DNA of 64,000 bases, from assembly GCF_001274635.1 (NCBI RefSeq), contig NZ_LBGV01000001.1, forward strand, positions 1,240,001 through 1,304,000, given 5' to 3'. The DNA is from Persicobacter sp. CCB-QB2 (GTDB lineage: Bacteria > Bacteroidota > Bacteroidia > Cytophagales > Cyclobacteriaceae). Made by a program: the position numbers and the translations under genes. Below, in pieces: positions 1-9,726 of this stretch. The notes below the pieces were generated by a model. It was not told the origin of the DNA. It saw nothing but the letters and a program-made list of their open reading frames with translations, and made no database searches. Positions within the stretch are counted from its first letter, which is position 1, and each line of letters opens with the position of its first letter.

Positions 1-133
1 TAAGCAGCAGCAGAAAAACATATTGGGAAAAGCGCATTAGCAGGGAAAATTATCTTAAAGAGGTTACTTATTTAAAAAGGAGATTTTGGATTCAATGTTT
101 TATTCTTCATTAAAAGAATGGAATATCAGGGCT

Positions 134-168
134 TTTGGAGTAGTATTTAGTCCAATTTTGTATTTTTG
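134..168 (+). promoter_or_regulatory. Putative Bacteroidota promoter of folC
   Basis: A TATTTTTG box (161-168) matches the Bacteroidota -7 consensus TAnnTTTG and a TTTG lies 23 bases upstream (134-137). It is about 55 bases before the folC start. The match is motif-based only; spacing is at the long end of the usual range. Confidence 0.4.
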
Positions 169-224
169 TCGGATCAAAATTTGGAAACTATCGCTGAGCA
201 CTGTCGCTCAGTTAATTAAATAAT

Positions 225-1501
225 ATGGACTATCAGCAAACGCTTGATTTTTTATATCAGCAATTACCCATGTATCAACGACAAGGGGCGGTTGCTTTCA
301 AAAAAGATTTAACCAATACGCTCGCGCTGTGCGAAGTATTGGAAAATCCGCATCAAAAATTTAAAAGTATTCATATTGCCGGCACCAATGGTAAGGGGAG
401 TAGTTCCCATATGTTGGCCGCGATATTACAATCTGCGGGATATAAGGTCGGGCTATATACTTCCCCTCATCTTAAAAGCTTTCGGGAGCGCATAAAAGTC
501 AACGGAAAGGAAATTTGTGAGGAGCAAGTGGTCTCTTTTGTAGCGGGGATGATGTCGGAGATAGAACGCATTCAGCCTTCATTTTTTGAAATGACCGTCG
601 CCATGGCGTTCGATCATTTTGCTAAAGAAAAAGTGGATGTGGCCATCGTGGAAGTGGGGCTGGGCGGAAGGTTGGATTCCACTAATGTGCTGTCTCCAAT
701 CGCTTGTCTGATAACGAATATTGGATTGGATCATCAGGCCATGCTGGGGGAGACGCTTACAGAAATTGCCCAAGAAAAAGCGGGCATCATTAAAGAGAAG
801 ACGCCCGTAGTGGTGAGTCGCAAGCAGCCGGAAGTGCAGGAGGTTTTTGAGCAGATCGCGGAGGAGAAAGAAGCGCCATTGATGTTTGCTCAGGATTATT
901 GGAAAATGAAAGCCCAAAATGGCTTGCTGTTTATACAGTCGGATGATGAAGTGGTGGCCTTTGGGGTAGACCCTGAACTGAAAGGGGATTACCAAAAGGA
1001 AAACCTGTTGGGGTAATGGAGATGGTTTACGGCTTGCAGTCCATTGGTTGGGAAATTGGTCTGGAAGATATTGTCCATGGGCTGGAATCAGTCGTGGCAT
1101 TGACCGGCCTTAAAGGAAGATGGCAACTTTTGCAGCAGGATCCCAAAATGATATGCGATACCGGTCATAATATCGATGGCGTGAGGATGCTGGTGAAACA
1201 ATTGAACCAGCAGACGTATAAGCAGCTTTGGATGGTTTGGGGAGCGGCGAATGATAAGGATTTAGATCCGATACTGGCCCTGCTTCCGAAGTCGGCAAAA
1301 TATTTGTTCTGTCAGGCTGATGTTCCCAGAGCGTTGAAGGCGGAGGAATTGGCGACAAAAGCTAAAACTCATGGTTTGGTTGGGGAAGTCGTCCCTTCCG
1401 TAAAAGAGGCTATCGCCAAAGCGAAAGCAGCAGCTGATCCGGGAGATTTAATATTTATTGGAGGGAGTACCTTCGTAGTAGCAGAAATAGAAGAGTTATA
1501 A
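225..1501 (+). CDS. folC: Folylpolyglutamate/dihydrofolate synthase FolC, frameshifted
   Basis: FolC adds glutamate to folates (and dihydropteroate in bifunctional forms) in the cytoplasm. The N-terminal part carries the Mur-ligase ATP loop AGTNGKGS (residues 52-59) and the EVGLGGRLDSTN substrate region; the second part carries TGLKGRWQ and the CDTGHN motif. The frame closes at 1016 after NLLG, and the rest continues in the next frame from 1016. Inserting one G into the GGGG run just before the stop gives NLLGVMEMVYGLQ and a single 425-residue protein, the normal family length. FolC is normally essential, so a sequence error is more likely than a true pseudogene. The end lies 9 bases before trmB, suggesting one transcript. 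Confidence 0.9.
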
Positions 1502-1510
1502 AAATATACA

Positions 1511-2197
1511 ATGGGGAGAGCGAGTAAATTAGCGCGATTTGCAGATAATTCGGTAAGGTACAATACCATTGAGCCGGGGAAAGAAAAGTTTGAGACCATT
1601 AAAGGGAAGTGGAATGCGGAGCATTTTCAGGAGGAAAAGCCTTTAGTAGTAGAATTAGCCTGCGGACGTGGTGAATATACGGTGGGATTAGGGAGGACTA
1701 ACCCAGATAAAAATCATATCGGTGTGGACATAAAAGGTGCCCGAATTTGGGTTGGCGCCACCATGGCCATTGATGAGGGATTGGAGAATGTGGCTTTTTT
1801 ACGAACAGAAATTCTTCATATCGAAAAGTTTTTCGCAAAAGGGGAAATCGATGAGTTGTGGATTACTTTTCCGGATCCTCGTCCGAAAGACCGTGATGAG
1901 AAGCGTCGATTGACGCATCCAAGATTCCTTGAAATGTATAAAAATATGGTAGATGCAGATGGTTGGGTGAAATTTAAAACAGATAATACCCCGCTGTTTG
2001 AATATACCCTGGAGGTTTTGAAGGAACGGTCTGATATTTTGGATCTTACCTATACCTTTGACCTTTATCAGGAAGAGGAACTGATGAAGGAACATTATGG
2101 TATTAAAACTTATTATGAAAAATTATTTACCGAAAAAGGTGAAGATATTAAATATTTAAAATTTCGATTTGATCAATCAGTGACCACAAGCTCATGA
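1511..2197 (+). CDS. trmB: tRNA (guanine-N7-)-methyltransferase TrmB
   Basis: Makes m7G46 in the variable loop of tRNAs using S-adenosylmethionine, in the cytoplasm. The 228-residue protein has the class I methyltransferase glycine motif VVELACGRGEY (residues 46-56), the acidic motif GVDIKG, and the TrmB-specific FPDPRPKDRDEKRRL segment followed by KTDN near the C-terminus. All expected TrmB landmarks are present and length is typical. It follows folC by 9 bases, and its TGA overlaps the ATG of the downstream phosphatase by 4 bases, so translational coupling is likely. Confidence 0.95.
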   Translation: MGRASKLARFADNSVRYNTIEPGKEKFETIKGKWNAEHFQEEKPLVVELACGRGEYTVGLGRTNPDKNHIGVDIKGARIWVGATMAIDEGLENVAFLRTEILHIEKFFAKGEIDELWITFPDPRPKDRDEKRRLTHPRFLEMYKNMVDADGWVKFKTDNTPLFEYTLEVLKERSDILDLTYTFDLYQEEELMKEHYGIKTYYEKLFTEKGEDIKYLKFRFDQSVTTSS

Positions 2198-2838
2198 TGA
2201 AAAAAAAGCTCAGCATTATAGCCCCCATTTATTTATCCCTGCTCATTATTGGTGGAGTTTTGCTTTTGATGTATGGTAGGGGACCCATGGAAGTATGGGT
2301 GAATCAGCATCATTTTCCCGCCGGAGATGTGTTCTTTAAATACATTACTTATTTGGGCGATGGCATAATTCTGGTTTTATTTTTTCTTGGGCTCTTAAAA
2401 GTGAAAAAGTATTATGCCCTTGAAGGAGGACTGGTGGTACTTTTTCAAACCTTGGTCACCACTTTTGCGAAAAGAGTGATCTGGGCTGATGTGAAACGGC
2501 CACGGGTCTGGTTTGAGCTAAATGAAATACCCATGAATGTGGTAGAAGGGGTGAGCTTACATAGTAAATGGTCATTTCCTTCGGGGCATACTGCTATGGC
2601 TTTTGGAGTGGCAACCTATCTGGTCATTATTTCCAATAAAGTTCACTGGGCGTTGATGTGGTTCTTATTAGCACTATTGGCCGCCTTTTCCCGGGTATAT
2701 CTGGGGCAGCATTTTGTGGTGGATATCTATTTTGGTTCTTTGGTGGGAGTAGTGAGTGCTTTTGCCGTTCATTACCATATGGAATATTGGCATCCGGAAT
2801 TGAAATTGAAAAAGGGGCTCAAGGGAGGCTTGCTGTAG
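2194..2838 (+). CDS. PAP2 family membrane phosphatase
   Basis: A 214-residue integral membrane protein of the type 2 phosphatidic acid phosphatase family. The three phosphatase motifs are visible: a basic KRPR cluster (101-104), PSGH (129-132) and SRVYLGQHFVVD (166-177), which contain the catalytic histidines. Five to six hydrophobic segments fit a PAP2 topology with the active site facing the periplasm. Substrate (undecaprenyl pyrophosphate, lipid A phosphate or phosphatidic acid) cannot be told from sequence. It starts inside the trmB stop (ATGA overlap) and is followed by a hairpin terminator. Confidence 0.88.
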   Translation: MMKKKLSIIAPIYLSLLIIGGVLLLMYGRGPMEVWVNQHHFPAGDVFFKYITYLGDGIILVLFFLGLLKVKKYYALEGGLVVLFQTLVTTFAKRVIWADVKRPRVWFELNEIPMNVVEGVSLHSKWSFPSGHTAMAFGVATYLVIISNKVHWALMWFLLALLAAFSRVYLGQHFVVDIYFGSLVGVVSAFAVHYHMEYWHPELKLKKGLKGGLL

Positions 2839-2861
2839 CTGTGAAACTAATTCAAAACGAT

Positions 2862-2890
2862 AAAAGACGCTGGAAAGCGTTTTTTTTTAT
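2862..2890 (+). terminator. Intrinsic terminator after PAP2 gene
   Basis: ACGCT-GGAA-AGCGT hairpin followed by a run of T residues, 25-50 bases after the PAP2 stop. It probably ends the folC-trmB-PAP2 transcript. Confidence 0.75.
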
Positions 2891-3051
2891 GCGTAATTTT
2901 TTCATGAGTATCGGTTAGTTGCTTAATAGATAGCTGGTTATAGTATTTTGTTTTAGGTATAATCATTATTAATTACTGTAGGTGACCTTTTAGGTTTTAA
3001 TCGAAATCTTTTTTTTCTAATTTAGAATGCAATTTGATAATATTCATTCAA

Positions 3052-6000
3052 ATGATTAAAAAGAATAACATCTCCTTCTATACATATTTTTTCCTGTTTT
3101 CCTTATTTTTTCATGCTCAGGTATTGGTTTATGGTCAAGAGGTATCCAATATTAAACTTTATGACTATTCTCAACCCTGGGCGAAATATGAAAGGGAGGT
3201 GCTGAAGCAACTCGTTTATCAGGATCCAAAAGGGTTTATTCATGTAATAGATGAATTCAGTCGTCCAAGGAGGTTGCAGGGGAAAGAATGGTCGGTTGTT
3301 CATGATTTTGATTTTGTCGGAAAGGTGATTAATCATGTTTTTGAGGAAAACAAAATGGTTATAGCTCATCCTGATAAAATTTATTGGAGGGATTATGGGG
3401 AAGATCAGCCACAGATATATGACTCCCTTGAAATTCCACAAAACTTTAAACCGATCTACGCTAAGAAATTAAGGCAATTAGCCGTTCAGGGGGATTATTT
3501 TTATTTTCTTTCCGCCGAAGGTTTATTGATGCTGAATTGGAAAACAAAAATTTGGAGTATGCACGAGCTTCGCTCTGGTTTTCAGGTTTTTAAGCAGAAA
3601 GAGGGCCTTTTTATCACTGATATTTTTCATGGACCTTATTACGTGAAGGAAAATAAAGTCCATCTCCTGGAATTTTTGGGGAAGTCTTTTCGATTGCGGT
3701 ATACTCCGATTGGTTTTGTGGAAGTGGAAAAAGGGAAGTTTATGACCTTTAACCGGCGGGGACAGATTTATAATTTTGACCTGGAAGGTAATGTCGAGTT
3801 GCTAAATGCCTATGATCAACTTACCGCAGAGGCGGGCCCCAATGGAGCATATTTGTTAAATGATGGATTAATCGCCTTAAAAACGGATTCTGAGGGACTT
3901 CTTTTTTATACTCAACAAGGAGAGTTTGTCGCAAAGGTTAATGGTGAAAATGGCCTCAAGACTGATTTTGTTCGGGGTTTCATGCAGGATCGTGAGGGCA
4001 ATATTTGGATTGTAGGAAATGGAGTAATCCAATGTTGGCCTTATTCCAGTTTCTTAACCCAGGTCATGGGGCAAGACAACGGCTTTTGTATTGGCGCAAG
4101 CCGATATGATTCTGCTATTATTTATGCCAGTGATAAAGGTTTGTTTAGATTTAAGCAAAACGATCATAATTTTATGTTTCATTATGATGAATTAAAAGAA
4201 ATTCCCGCCAGAAGTAAATCTATTTTTTCGGTGGGGAATCATTTCTTTTATTCTTCATTTAATTTTTTCTATTCTGATAGCGGTCTCGATAACCTTAAGC
4301 AGGTTAATCTCCGGGCCTATGAGGGTTTTCGTCTATTTTCTTATAAGGGAAAGCAATATTTGGCCTGCTTTGGGGCGGCACGCATTGATATATTTGATTT
4401 TGAGGGAGAGCAAAAAAGACTTTGGTATTCTAACTATGAAAATGCTTTTAATCCGACTGACTTAGAGTTTGTCCTGGAGCAGGGCCATCCGGTATTTTAT
4501 TTTACCACTAATGAAAATTGGGGGAAAATAAGACTCGATTCCGATTGGGATACCAAAAATTATAAAGCTTTCCGTTTAACCGATCCCATGGTTAGTTCAA
4601 GTCAGGACAATAAAGTACTGGTTCCGGATGTTTTTACTGAACATTTCCTGGATTATAAAATCGAGTATATAGATCGGGATCTTAAATTAATAGGCGATAA
4701 AAAACTATATAAACGGGATGATCAGTTGTTTATGGTGGTTAATGATAAACAATATGCTCTTCGTGAGGATCAATGGGTGTTTGATCAGGCTGTCATTCAG
4801 GGGGAAGTGCTTTCGAAATCAACTCAAGATACTTATCGTTTGCTTCATTTTGAAAATGAAAAGTATGTCATCCAGACCTTTGGGGAAGAGGAAGAGCACA
4901 TTAAAAAAGTGGAGGTGAGTCTTCCCGATAAAGTGGTTGGAAAGGTAATAGATATCCTTGATGTGGAGGATGGGAAAAAATGGATTTTCAGCCGAAAAGG
5001 GGTTTTCTTTTTAGATCCGAATAAATCTGAACAGGAATATACATTGAAAATTTTCCCTTTGCGTGTTGAAAGTGAAGAGCAGAAATTTAAAATTCAGGAC
5101 TGGGGCTCAGTCCCTCAATTAGCTTATAATAAACCTTTACATGTAAAGGCTGTTGCGCCTTACTACCAATGCCCAGAGGCTTTACATTATCGATATCGTA
5201 TAGATGACCAAAGCTGGAGTGCTTGGGCGGATGATGCCGAATTCACAATTTACGATATGAGTCCTGGGGGGCACAGTTTAGAGATTCAGGCCAAAAGTAG
5301 TTTTAGTACCGATATTGAACCCTTATATATTCCTTTTGAGGTGAGGTTACCGTGGTTTTTACGTTGGTGGGCAGTGCTCCTTTATATTGTCTTATTATTA
5401 TCCCTTTTATCGATGGTAGTGAAATGGTACACTATCAAATTGCGAAGACAAAAAATCCAATTGGAAAGGCGTGTGAAAGAACATACCCTGGTGCTTGAAC
5501 AAAGGAATTTTGAACTAGCGCAAAACCGAAATGAGTTGCTGAAAAAATCTTCGCTTTTGACGAGCCTGAATAAAACCTTAGCGGACCGTAACTCTTCTAT
5601 TGAGGCGAGTTTGAATTATGCAGACCACGTCCAGCGGATGTTCTCCCTTTCAGAAAAAGAGATAGAGAAAATTATTCCTGACTATTTTCATTTTTCTGTT
5701 GCTAAGGATGTGTTAAATGGAGACTTTCTCTGGATTACCCATACTGCAAAAGGGGTTATCGTGGCTGTGGCGGATTGCACCGGGCATGGGGTTCCGGCAG
5801 CATTACTTACTATGTATGGGCGTCAATGTCTTCAGGAAATTGTGCATGCCCGGGATATTCACCAACCGGCATTAATATTGGAAGAATTGCAAAGGAAGTT
5901 TACCCATACTGAAAGTGGAAAACAGACCGAGTTACCCGATGGAATGGAAATTGGCGTGGTTTTAATCCAGCAAGATCAGGCATTATTTGCAGGGGCAAAT

Positions 6001-6402
6001 TTAGATTTGATAGTTGTCGAAGAGGAGGAGTTGCAAGTGTTTCGTTCAGATCGTTTATATATAGGAACTCCCCTGGAGCAATCCAGTGCGCAAAAATTTA
6101 CCCAAAAGGAAATTCTTTTGAAAGAGAACAGTACTTTCTATATGGTTACCGATGGTTTTTCGGATCAGTTTGGTAAAGTAAGTGGGAAGAAGTTGATGCG
6201 TAAAAATATGAGAAAACTCATTTTTGAAAATTCACATCTTCCTTTAAAGGCTCAGGGTATGGTGATACAAAAGTTTTTTGAAGATTGGAAAGGAGGAGAG
6301 GAGCAGTTGGATGATGCCACCGTAGTGGGTTTTAAGCCTTCCTCAGTCATTTTATCAAAAGTAGTGAAACAGGTGCATAGGTTGTCTGGTTACGTGTCGT
6401 GA
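3052..6402 (+). CDS. Beta-propeller/Y_Y_Y sensor with SpoIIE-type PP2C phosphatase domain
   Basis: A ~1116-residue membrane-spanning signalling protein. Order: signal peptide (1 to ~28), a long periplasmic region with propeller-like repeats, a Y_Y_Y-type domain (about 685-755) ending in an Ig-like strand, one transmembrane helix (~763-790), a coiled coil (~800-860), then a cytoplasmic SpoIIE/PP2C phosphatase (~880-1090) with NGDFLW, ADCTGHGVPAALLTMYG and VTDGFSDQFG metal-site motifs. By family knowledge such proteins sense an extracytoplasmic ligand and dephosphorylate a serine/threonine on a partner (often an anti-sigma antagonist); no partner switch genes are adjacent. I start at the ATG at 3052 rather than the upstream TTG at 3034 because it gives a normal signal peptide. 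Confidence 0.85.
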   Translation: MIKKNNISFYTYFFLFSLFFHAQVLVYGQEVSNIKLYDYSQPWAKYEREVLKQLVYQDPKGFIHVIDEFSRPRRLQGKEWSVVHDFDFVGKVINHVFEENKMVIAHPDKIYWRDYGEDQPQIYDSLEIPQNFKPIYAKKLRQLAVQGDYFYFLSAEGLLMLNWKTKIWSMHELRSGFQVFKQKEGLFITDIFHGPYYVKENKVHLLEFLGKSFRLRYTPIGFVEVEKGKFMTFNRRGQIYNFDLEGNVELLNAYDQLTAEAGPNGAYLLNDGLIALKTDSEGLLFYTQQGEFVAKVNGENGLKTDFVRGFMQDREGNIWIVGNGVIQCWPYSSFLTQVMGQDNGFCIGASRYDSAIIYASDKGLFRFKQNDHNFMFHYDELKEIPARSKSIFSVGNHFFYSSFNFFYSDSGLDNLKQVNLRAYEGFRLFSYKGKQYLACFGAARIDIFDFEGEQKRLWYSNYENAFNPTDLEFVLEQGHPVFYFTTNENWGKIRLDSDWDTKNYKAFRLTDPMVSSSQDNKVLVPDVFTEHFLDYKIEYIDRDLKLIGDKKLYKRDDQLFMVVNDKQYALREDQWVFDQAVIQGEVLSKSTQDTYRLLHFENEKYVIQTFGEEEEHIKKVEVSLPDKVVGKVIDILDVEDGKKWIFSRKGVFFLDPNKSEQEYTLKIFPLRVESEEQKFKIQDWGSVPQLAYNKPLHVKAVAPYYQCPEALHYRYRIDDQSWSAWADDAEFTIYDMSPGGHSLEIQAKSSFSTDIEPLYIPFEVRLPWFLRWWAVLLYIVLLLSLLSMVVKWYTIKLRRQKIQLERRVKEHTLVLEQRNFELAQNRNELLKKSSLLTSLNKTLADRNSSIEASLNYADHVQRMFSLSEKEIEKIIPDYFHFSVAKDVLNGDFLWITHTAKGVIVAVADCTGHGVPAALLTMYGRQCLQEIVHARDIHQPALILEELQRKFTHTESGKQTELPDGMEIGVVLIQQDQALFAGANLDLIVVEEEELQVFRSDRLYIGTPLEQSSAQKFTQKEILLKENSTFYMVTDGFSDQFGKVSGKKLMRKNMRKLIFENSHLPLKAQGMVIQKFFEDWKGGEEQLDDATVVGFKPSSVILSKVVKQVHRLSGYVS

Positions 6403-6494
6403 TTTAATAAAATTATAATGTTATAAATTTTTATATATTTTCATAAATTATAAATTTCATTTACTTTTGAGTATTCTTTCTTAATTATAATCAT

Positions 6495-6719
6495 ATGAAG
6501 ATTTTTTTTAACACTTTTATTTTATCTAGTCTACTTATTTTAAGTGCATGCCATTATGAAGAGGTGTTGCCGGTTGTAAATGAAAATGACGATTTAGAGG
6601 TTGAACAGGTGGAAGATATTCCACAAGAAGAAACAAAAGTAGATATTGCTCCATTTTTCGATTCGATTGACAATGCACCGGATTACCAATCGAATCCAGT
6701 TAAAAAGGGGACCCGCTAA
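6495..6719 (+). CDS. Small acidic lipoprotein, unknown function
   Basis: A 74-residue protein with a typical lipoprotein signal: short basic start, hydrophobic core and lipobox LSAC with Cys19. The mature part is strongly acidic and low in complexity (many E and D), ending in a basic KKGTR tail. No family recognised. It stands alone between the SpoIIE-type sensor (93 bases upstream, AT-rich gap) and a strong terminator. Confidence 0.7.
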   Translation: MKIFFNTFILSSLLILSACHYEEVLPVVNENDDLEVEQVEDIPQEETKVDIAPFFDSIDNAPDYQSNPVKKGTR

Positions 6720-6746
6720 GATAGGAATTGTGAGATAAAAACCATT

Positions 6747-6778
6747 TGCCTGCTAAAAAGCAGGTTTTTTTGTTTTTT
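6747..6778 (+). terminator. Intrinsic terminator after small lipoprotein
   Basis: CCTGCT-AAAA-AGCAGG hairpin followed by TTTTTTTG. Strong stem and T-run directly downstream of the lipoprotein gene. Confidence 0.85.
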
Positions 6779-6922
6779 GCACTATCAATTGGGTGTGATG
6801 TTTCCTGCTAATTGTGAAAATTAATAGCATGATATGTATGAAATTACTTTATCATCCAGTAATAACTAAAAATTCTACACAGAATTCCATATCTTAAAAT
6901 TTTTGTAATTATTTTTATCATT

Positions 6923-7357
6923 ATGTTAGATATAGAAGAAAAAAAAGATTCAAATACAGTGGTTAATCACGGAACTAGTGTTAATGCACCTTCAAAAGTT
7001 TTTATAGCGGCTGGCTGGATTGCTCTGGGTGTGGGATTTATTGCCTTTCTTATTGGGCTTTATAATGCCGAAATGCAATTAAACGAAAAAGGTTACTATC
7101 TCACCGTTTTGCTTTATGGGCTGTTTGCTTCGGTTTCGCTTCAAAAAAGTGTAAGAGACCGATTGGAGGGAATTGCAGTTACCGATATGTACTTTGGAAT
7201 TTGCTGGTTTGCGTTGATAAGTGCGATAGCCCTTTTAGTAGTGGGCTTGTTTAATGCCGACTTGGAGCTGAGTGAGAAAGGCTTTTATGGAATGTCCTAT
7301 ACCCTGGTGATGTTCGCTTCTATTGCCGTTCAGAAGAATGTGCGGGATGCGCAATAA
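6923..7357 (+). CDS. YiaA/YiaB family inner membrane protein
   Basis: A 144-residue protein with two copies of the two-helix YiaAB domain: KVFIAAGWIALGVGFIAFLIG... and MYFGICWFALISAIALLVVG..., each followed by an LNEKG/LSEKG turn, a second helix and a SLQKSVRD/AVQKNVRD end. This internal duplication is the family signature. Function is unknown; it sits in the inner membrane. Single gene with its own terminator. Confidence 0.85.
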   Translation: MLDIEEKKDSNTVVNHGTSVNAPSKVFIAAGWIALGVGFIAFLIGLYNAEMQLNEKGYYLTVLLYGLFASVSLQKSVRDRLEGIAVTDMYFGICWFALISAIALLVVGLFNADLELSEKGFYGMSYTLVMFASIAVQKNVRDAQ

Positions 7358-7378
7358 ATGTAATTTATAATAAAGTAT

Positions 7379-7407
7379 AAAAGGCCGGAATTTCCGGCTT
7401 TTTTTTA
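7379..7407 (+). terminator. Intrinsic terminator after YiaA/B gene
   Basis: GCCGGAA/TTTCCGGC stem followed by eight T residues, 20 bases after the stop codon. Confidence 0.8.
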
Positions 7408-7674
7408 TTTACACTTAATTTTAGAGATAACGAATACTGTTTATGGGGTTGATCGGAGAGATTGAGCTCCAAGCTTAGCCAAAATGGGGATAATTAAAAA
7501 TTATCTAATTTCATTTATTATGAAATTCAGGGGGCTAGGATGGTTTAATGAATTAAGTAGTGAACCCTTCAGGTTTTGCTATTTTGCTTAAAAAAGTTGA
7601 TAATCATTTGGTATGGTTGCAGTTGTTCGGGATGATTTTATCAAATTGCAGCTCTAACAAAAGAATTGCTCATT

Positions 7675-8004
7675 ATGCGGTGGATATTTTTAACGATATC
7701 AATTATTTCCGAGGTGATCGGAACCAGTGCCATGAATGCAAGTGAAGGATTTACAAAACCCCTGCCTTCTATCATCACCGCAGTAGGGTATGGCGTTGCT
7801 TTTTATTTCCTGTCAATGACTTTGAAAGAAATTAATGTCAGTGTCGCCTATGCTATTTGGTCCGGGGCTGGGATTGTACTTTTGGCCATCATTGGGTATT
7901 TTTGGTTGGGTCAGCAATTGGATTTAGCCTCCATTATTGGAATCGGCTTTATTATCGCAGGGGTAATCATTATTAATGTTTTTTCCAACAGCGTTAGTCA
8001 TTAA
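7675..8004 (+). CDS. SMR family multidrug/cation exporter, EmrE-type
   Basis: A 109-residue protein with four transmembrane helices. The helix-1 SEVIGTSAM motif holds the membrane glutamate that couples proton exchange to export of quaternary cations, followed by SEGFTK; helix 3 has AYAIWSGAGIVL and helix 4 ends in GVIIIN. These match EmrE/QacC-type members more closely than Gdx/SugE-type by my reading. The ATG at 7675 is preferred over a TTG 9 bases upstream. No paired SMR subunit is adjacent, so it probably works as a homodimer. I saw no clear guanidine riboswitch in the 300-base leader. Confidence 0.88.
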   Translation: MRWIFLTISIISEVIGTSAMNASEGFTKPLPSIITAVGYGVAFYFLSMTLKEINVSVAYAIWSGAGIVLLAIIGYFWLGQQLDLASIIGIGFIIAGVIIINVFSNSVSH

Positions 8005-8016
8005 GTCGGATATTGC

Positions 8017-8130
8017 CGGATTAAATTTTTATTGAGCGGCAAGGCTGGGATATTTGAAGATTAGTCCTACCATTTGATTTTTAACATCCAGGTAGAGGAA
8101 TGAGGGGAAAGCAAGTTCGGCCAAATAATA
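8017..8130 (+). repeat. Divergent copy of the dispersed 215-bp repeat family
   Basis: Starts GCCGGATTAA and later contains AGAGGAATGAGGGGAAAGCA, closely like AGATGAATGAGGAGAAAGCA in the 25.3-kb copy and AGAGGAATGAGTAGAAAGCA in the 26.7-kb copy. No matching right terminal repeat was found here, so it appears truncated or diverged. Confidence 0.45.
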
Positions 8131-8141
8131 ATAAATAGCAT

Positions 8142-8178
8142 AGATCCCCTTCAATGGTGCTTATTGAAGGGGATTTAT
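8142..8178. terminator. Bidirectional hairpin terminator
   Basis: Perfect 12-bp inverted repeat ATCCCCTTCAAT / ATTGAAGGGGAT with a 7-base loop, lying between the convergent exporter (+) and NTF2-like gene (-). T-rich flanks are weak, so activity as a terminator is likely but not certain. Confidence 0.6.
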
Positions 8179-8186
8179 TTTGGCGC

Positions 8187-8681
8187 CTATTTTTTAATGT
8201 TCAACCTTACCTTTTCAGATTCAGCTTCATAATTAAGGTAAGAAATCCACCAACGCCCCTTCTTGAAAACCATTTCATATACATTGACTCCGCGGGCAAT
8301 TTCTCCTTTTCCCTCTACAGAAGCACCGTAGGGCTGAAAAACCTGCGCGATATGCCCGAAAGATTTTACCTCCGTTTCAAAGGCGTATTCTCGAAAGCCA
8401 TTAGCGCTATAAAAAGGTTTGGTCCGTTCAATGAATTCCTCCACTGAAAATGATTGATGAATTATGCTGTCGCCTTTTAGCCTAATGGCATGAAGTTGGG
8501 CATCTGGTGTGAATAAATTTTGAAATCTTTCCCAATCCCGTGGTTCGCCCTTTTTTCCGGAGATGGTTTCCAGTAAGGCCAGTGCAAGCTTTTCGGGATT
8601 TTCGTAATCTTTATTTGAGGGATTTTGTCCCATTGAAATAAGGGGGAAGGACCAAAATATAATAAAAAGTAAGGATTTCAT
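8187..8681 (-). CDS. Secreted NTF2/SnoaL-like protein
   Basis: About 164 residues from the internal ATG: signal peptide ending near ISMGQN, then an alpha+beta fold with W-x-F-x-x-LF-x-PDAQL and GRWWISYLNYE segments typical of SnoaL/NTF2-like nuclear-transport-factor folds. A GQ after the hydrophobic core fits a Bacteroidota signal-peptidase I site. Enzymatic role is unknown; many relatives bind small ligands in a cone-shaped pocket. An upstream ATG at 8708 would add nine residues; the shorter form gives the better signal peptide. Confidence 0.65.
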   Translation of the reverse strand: MKSLLFIIFWSFPLISMGQNPSNKDYENPEKLALALLETISGKKGEPRDWERFQNLFTPDAQLHAIRLKGDSIIHQSFSVEEFIERTKPFYSANGFREYAFETEVKSFGHIAQVFQPYGASVEGKGEIARGVNVYEMVFKKGRWWISYLNYEAESEKVRLNIKK

Positions 8682-8946
8682 TAAGCTGTTTTGAATAAAT
8701 GGAGTCATGTGGGTGTTTATAGACTGGTTATGTTTAGTTTTATTCTTTTTTGAATATTTTTGGGAAATTAAGTTTTATACCAAGCTTCCGTTAAATACAG
8801 CGGTCAGAATTATAAAAATCTGGGCAGACATTTATCTCTGCAATCCGCTAATGGATCTGCAGGGGATTTCAAATGAATTCACCTGATGTAAATATAATGG
8901 AGAGCGGGAGATATTTTTAGGAGCGGGAAATTATTATTAAAAAGAT

Positions 8947-9339
8947 ATGGCATTTAATCAGGGTGTTTTTTCAAAGCGGTGGGTGGTTTTGAGTTTCGTT
9001 ATTTTTGTAGCGGTGGAGTTATTTTTTGGGAAATATTTGGCTGAAATGTTAGCAGGTAGAATTGTTTCGGTCAGTTTAAGGTACCAGCTTCAGGGTGGAC
9101 TGAATTTGATCAGTTATTTATGCGGAGGTTTTATTATTGGGATTATTTCTCCGGGAGTCCGGATTTTAGAACCCGCAGTGGGCGCTTTTCTGGCGGTGGC
9201 CTTGATGCTGATAGTATCCGTTTTTACGCCTTATTCTTTTATTTATTTTAGTTTGAGCAAGCTTCTTGTCGGAGGAGGAATAGCCTTTTTTCTGGCCCTG
9301 ATCGGAGCACATTACGGAGAACGATTAATGGGGAATTAA
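8947..9339 (+). CDS. Hypothetical four-helix inner membrane protein
   Basis: A 130-residue hydrophobic protein with about four transmembrane segments and conserved-looking glycine-rich loops (GGFIIGIISPG, GGGIAFFLALIGAHYGE). No family recognised with confidence. It is preceded by about 240 bases without a gene and followed by a region with remnants of coding sequence. Confidence 0.6.
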   Translation: MAFNQGVFSKRWVVLSFVIFVAVELFFGKYLAEMLAGRIVSVSLRYQLQGGLNLISYLCGGFIIGIISPGVRILEPAVGAFLAVALMLIVSVFTPYSFIYFSLSKLLVGGGIAFFLALIGAHYGERLMGN

Positions 9340-9420
9340 ATGAAGAAAAGCCGGGGGAGATTTCGTTAGGGGAAAATTTAGGGCCTTGGGTGATGATTTT
9401 TCTCGAGGACTATCTTCTTG

Positions 9421-9643
9421 ATTTGTCGGTCTTTCAGAGGGCTTATTATTATTTGGGAAAGCGAGGTGCTTTATTGAGGGGGATGGAGTAGTCGTCTGGA
9501 GGCCAACATTTTTAGCGGAGTTTTCGGGCTATCCCTATACAGGTTCTGAATGGTCTATAACCTCTATTTCCACCCGTGAGGTAGTGATGGATATTTATAT
9601 CTCAGAATATAGGTTGCCAAAAACTGCAAGCTGCAAATTGTAG
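9421..9643 (+). pseudogene. Possible coding remnant
   Basis: One frame stays open for ~70 codons to a TAG at 9641 and contains a protein-like stretch (WRPTFLAEFSGYPYTGSEW, then an ITSISTREVVMDIY segment). There is no start codon at its head, and another frame upstream (EDYLLDLSVFQRAYYYLGKR) also looks coding, so it may be a decayed gene tail. Weak call based on residue composition only. Confidence 0.3.
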
Positions 9644-9659
9644 ACTATTTTCCACAGCC

Positions 9660-9698
9660 ATAAAAAAACCACGACTTTCGGAGCCGTGGTTTTTTGAT
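9660..9698. terminator. Bidirectional terminator next to tyrS
   Basis: AAAAAACCACG / CGTGGTTTTTT inverted repeat with a 12-base loop, giving a T-run on both strands. It lies 29 bases past the tyrS stop on the minus strand. Confidence 0.85.
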
Positions 9699-9726
9699 TA
9701 TTTCCTTCGGAGGAAATTTCAATATT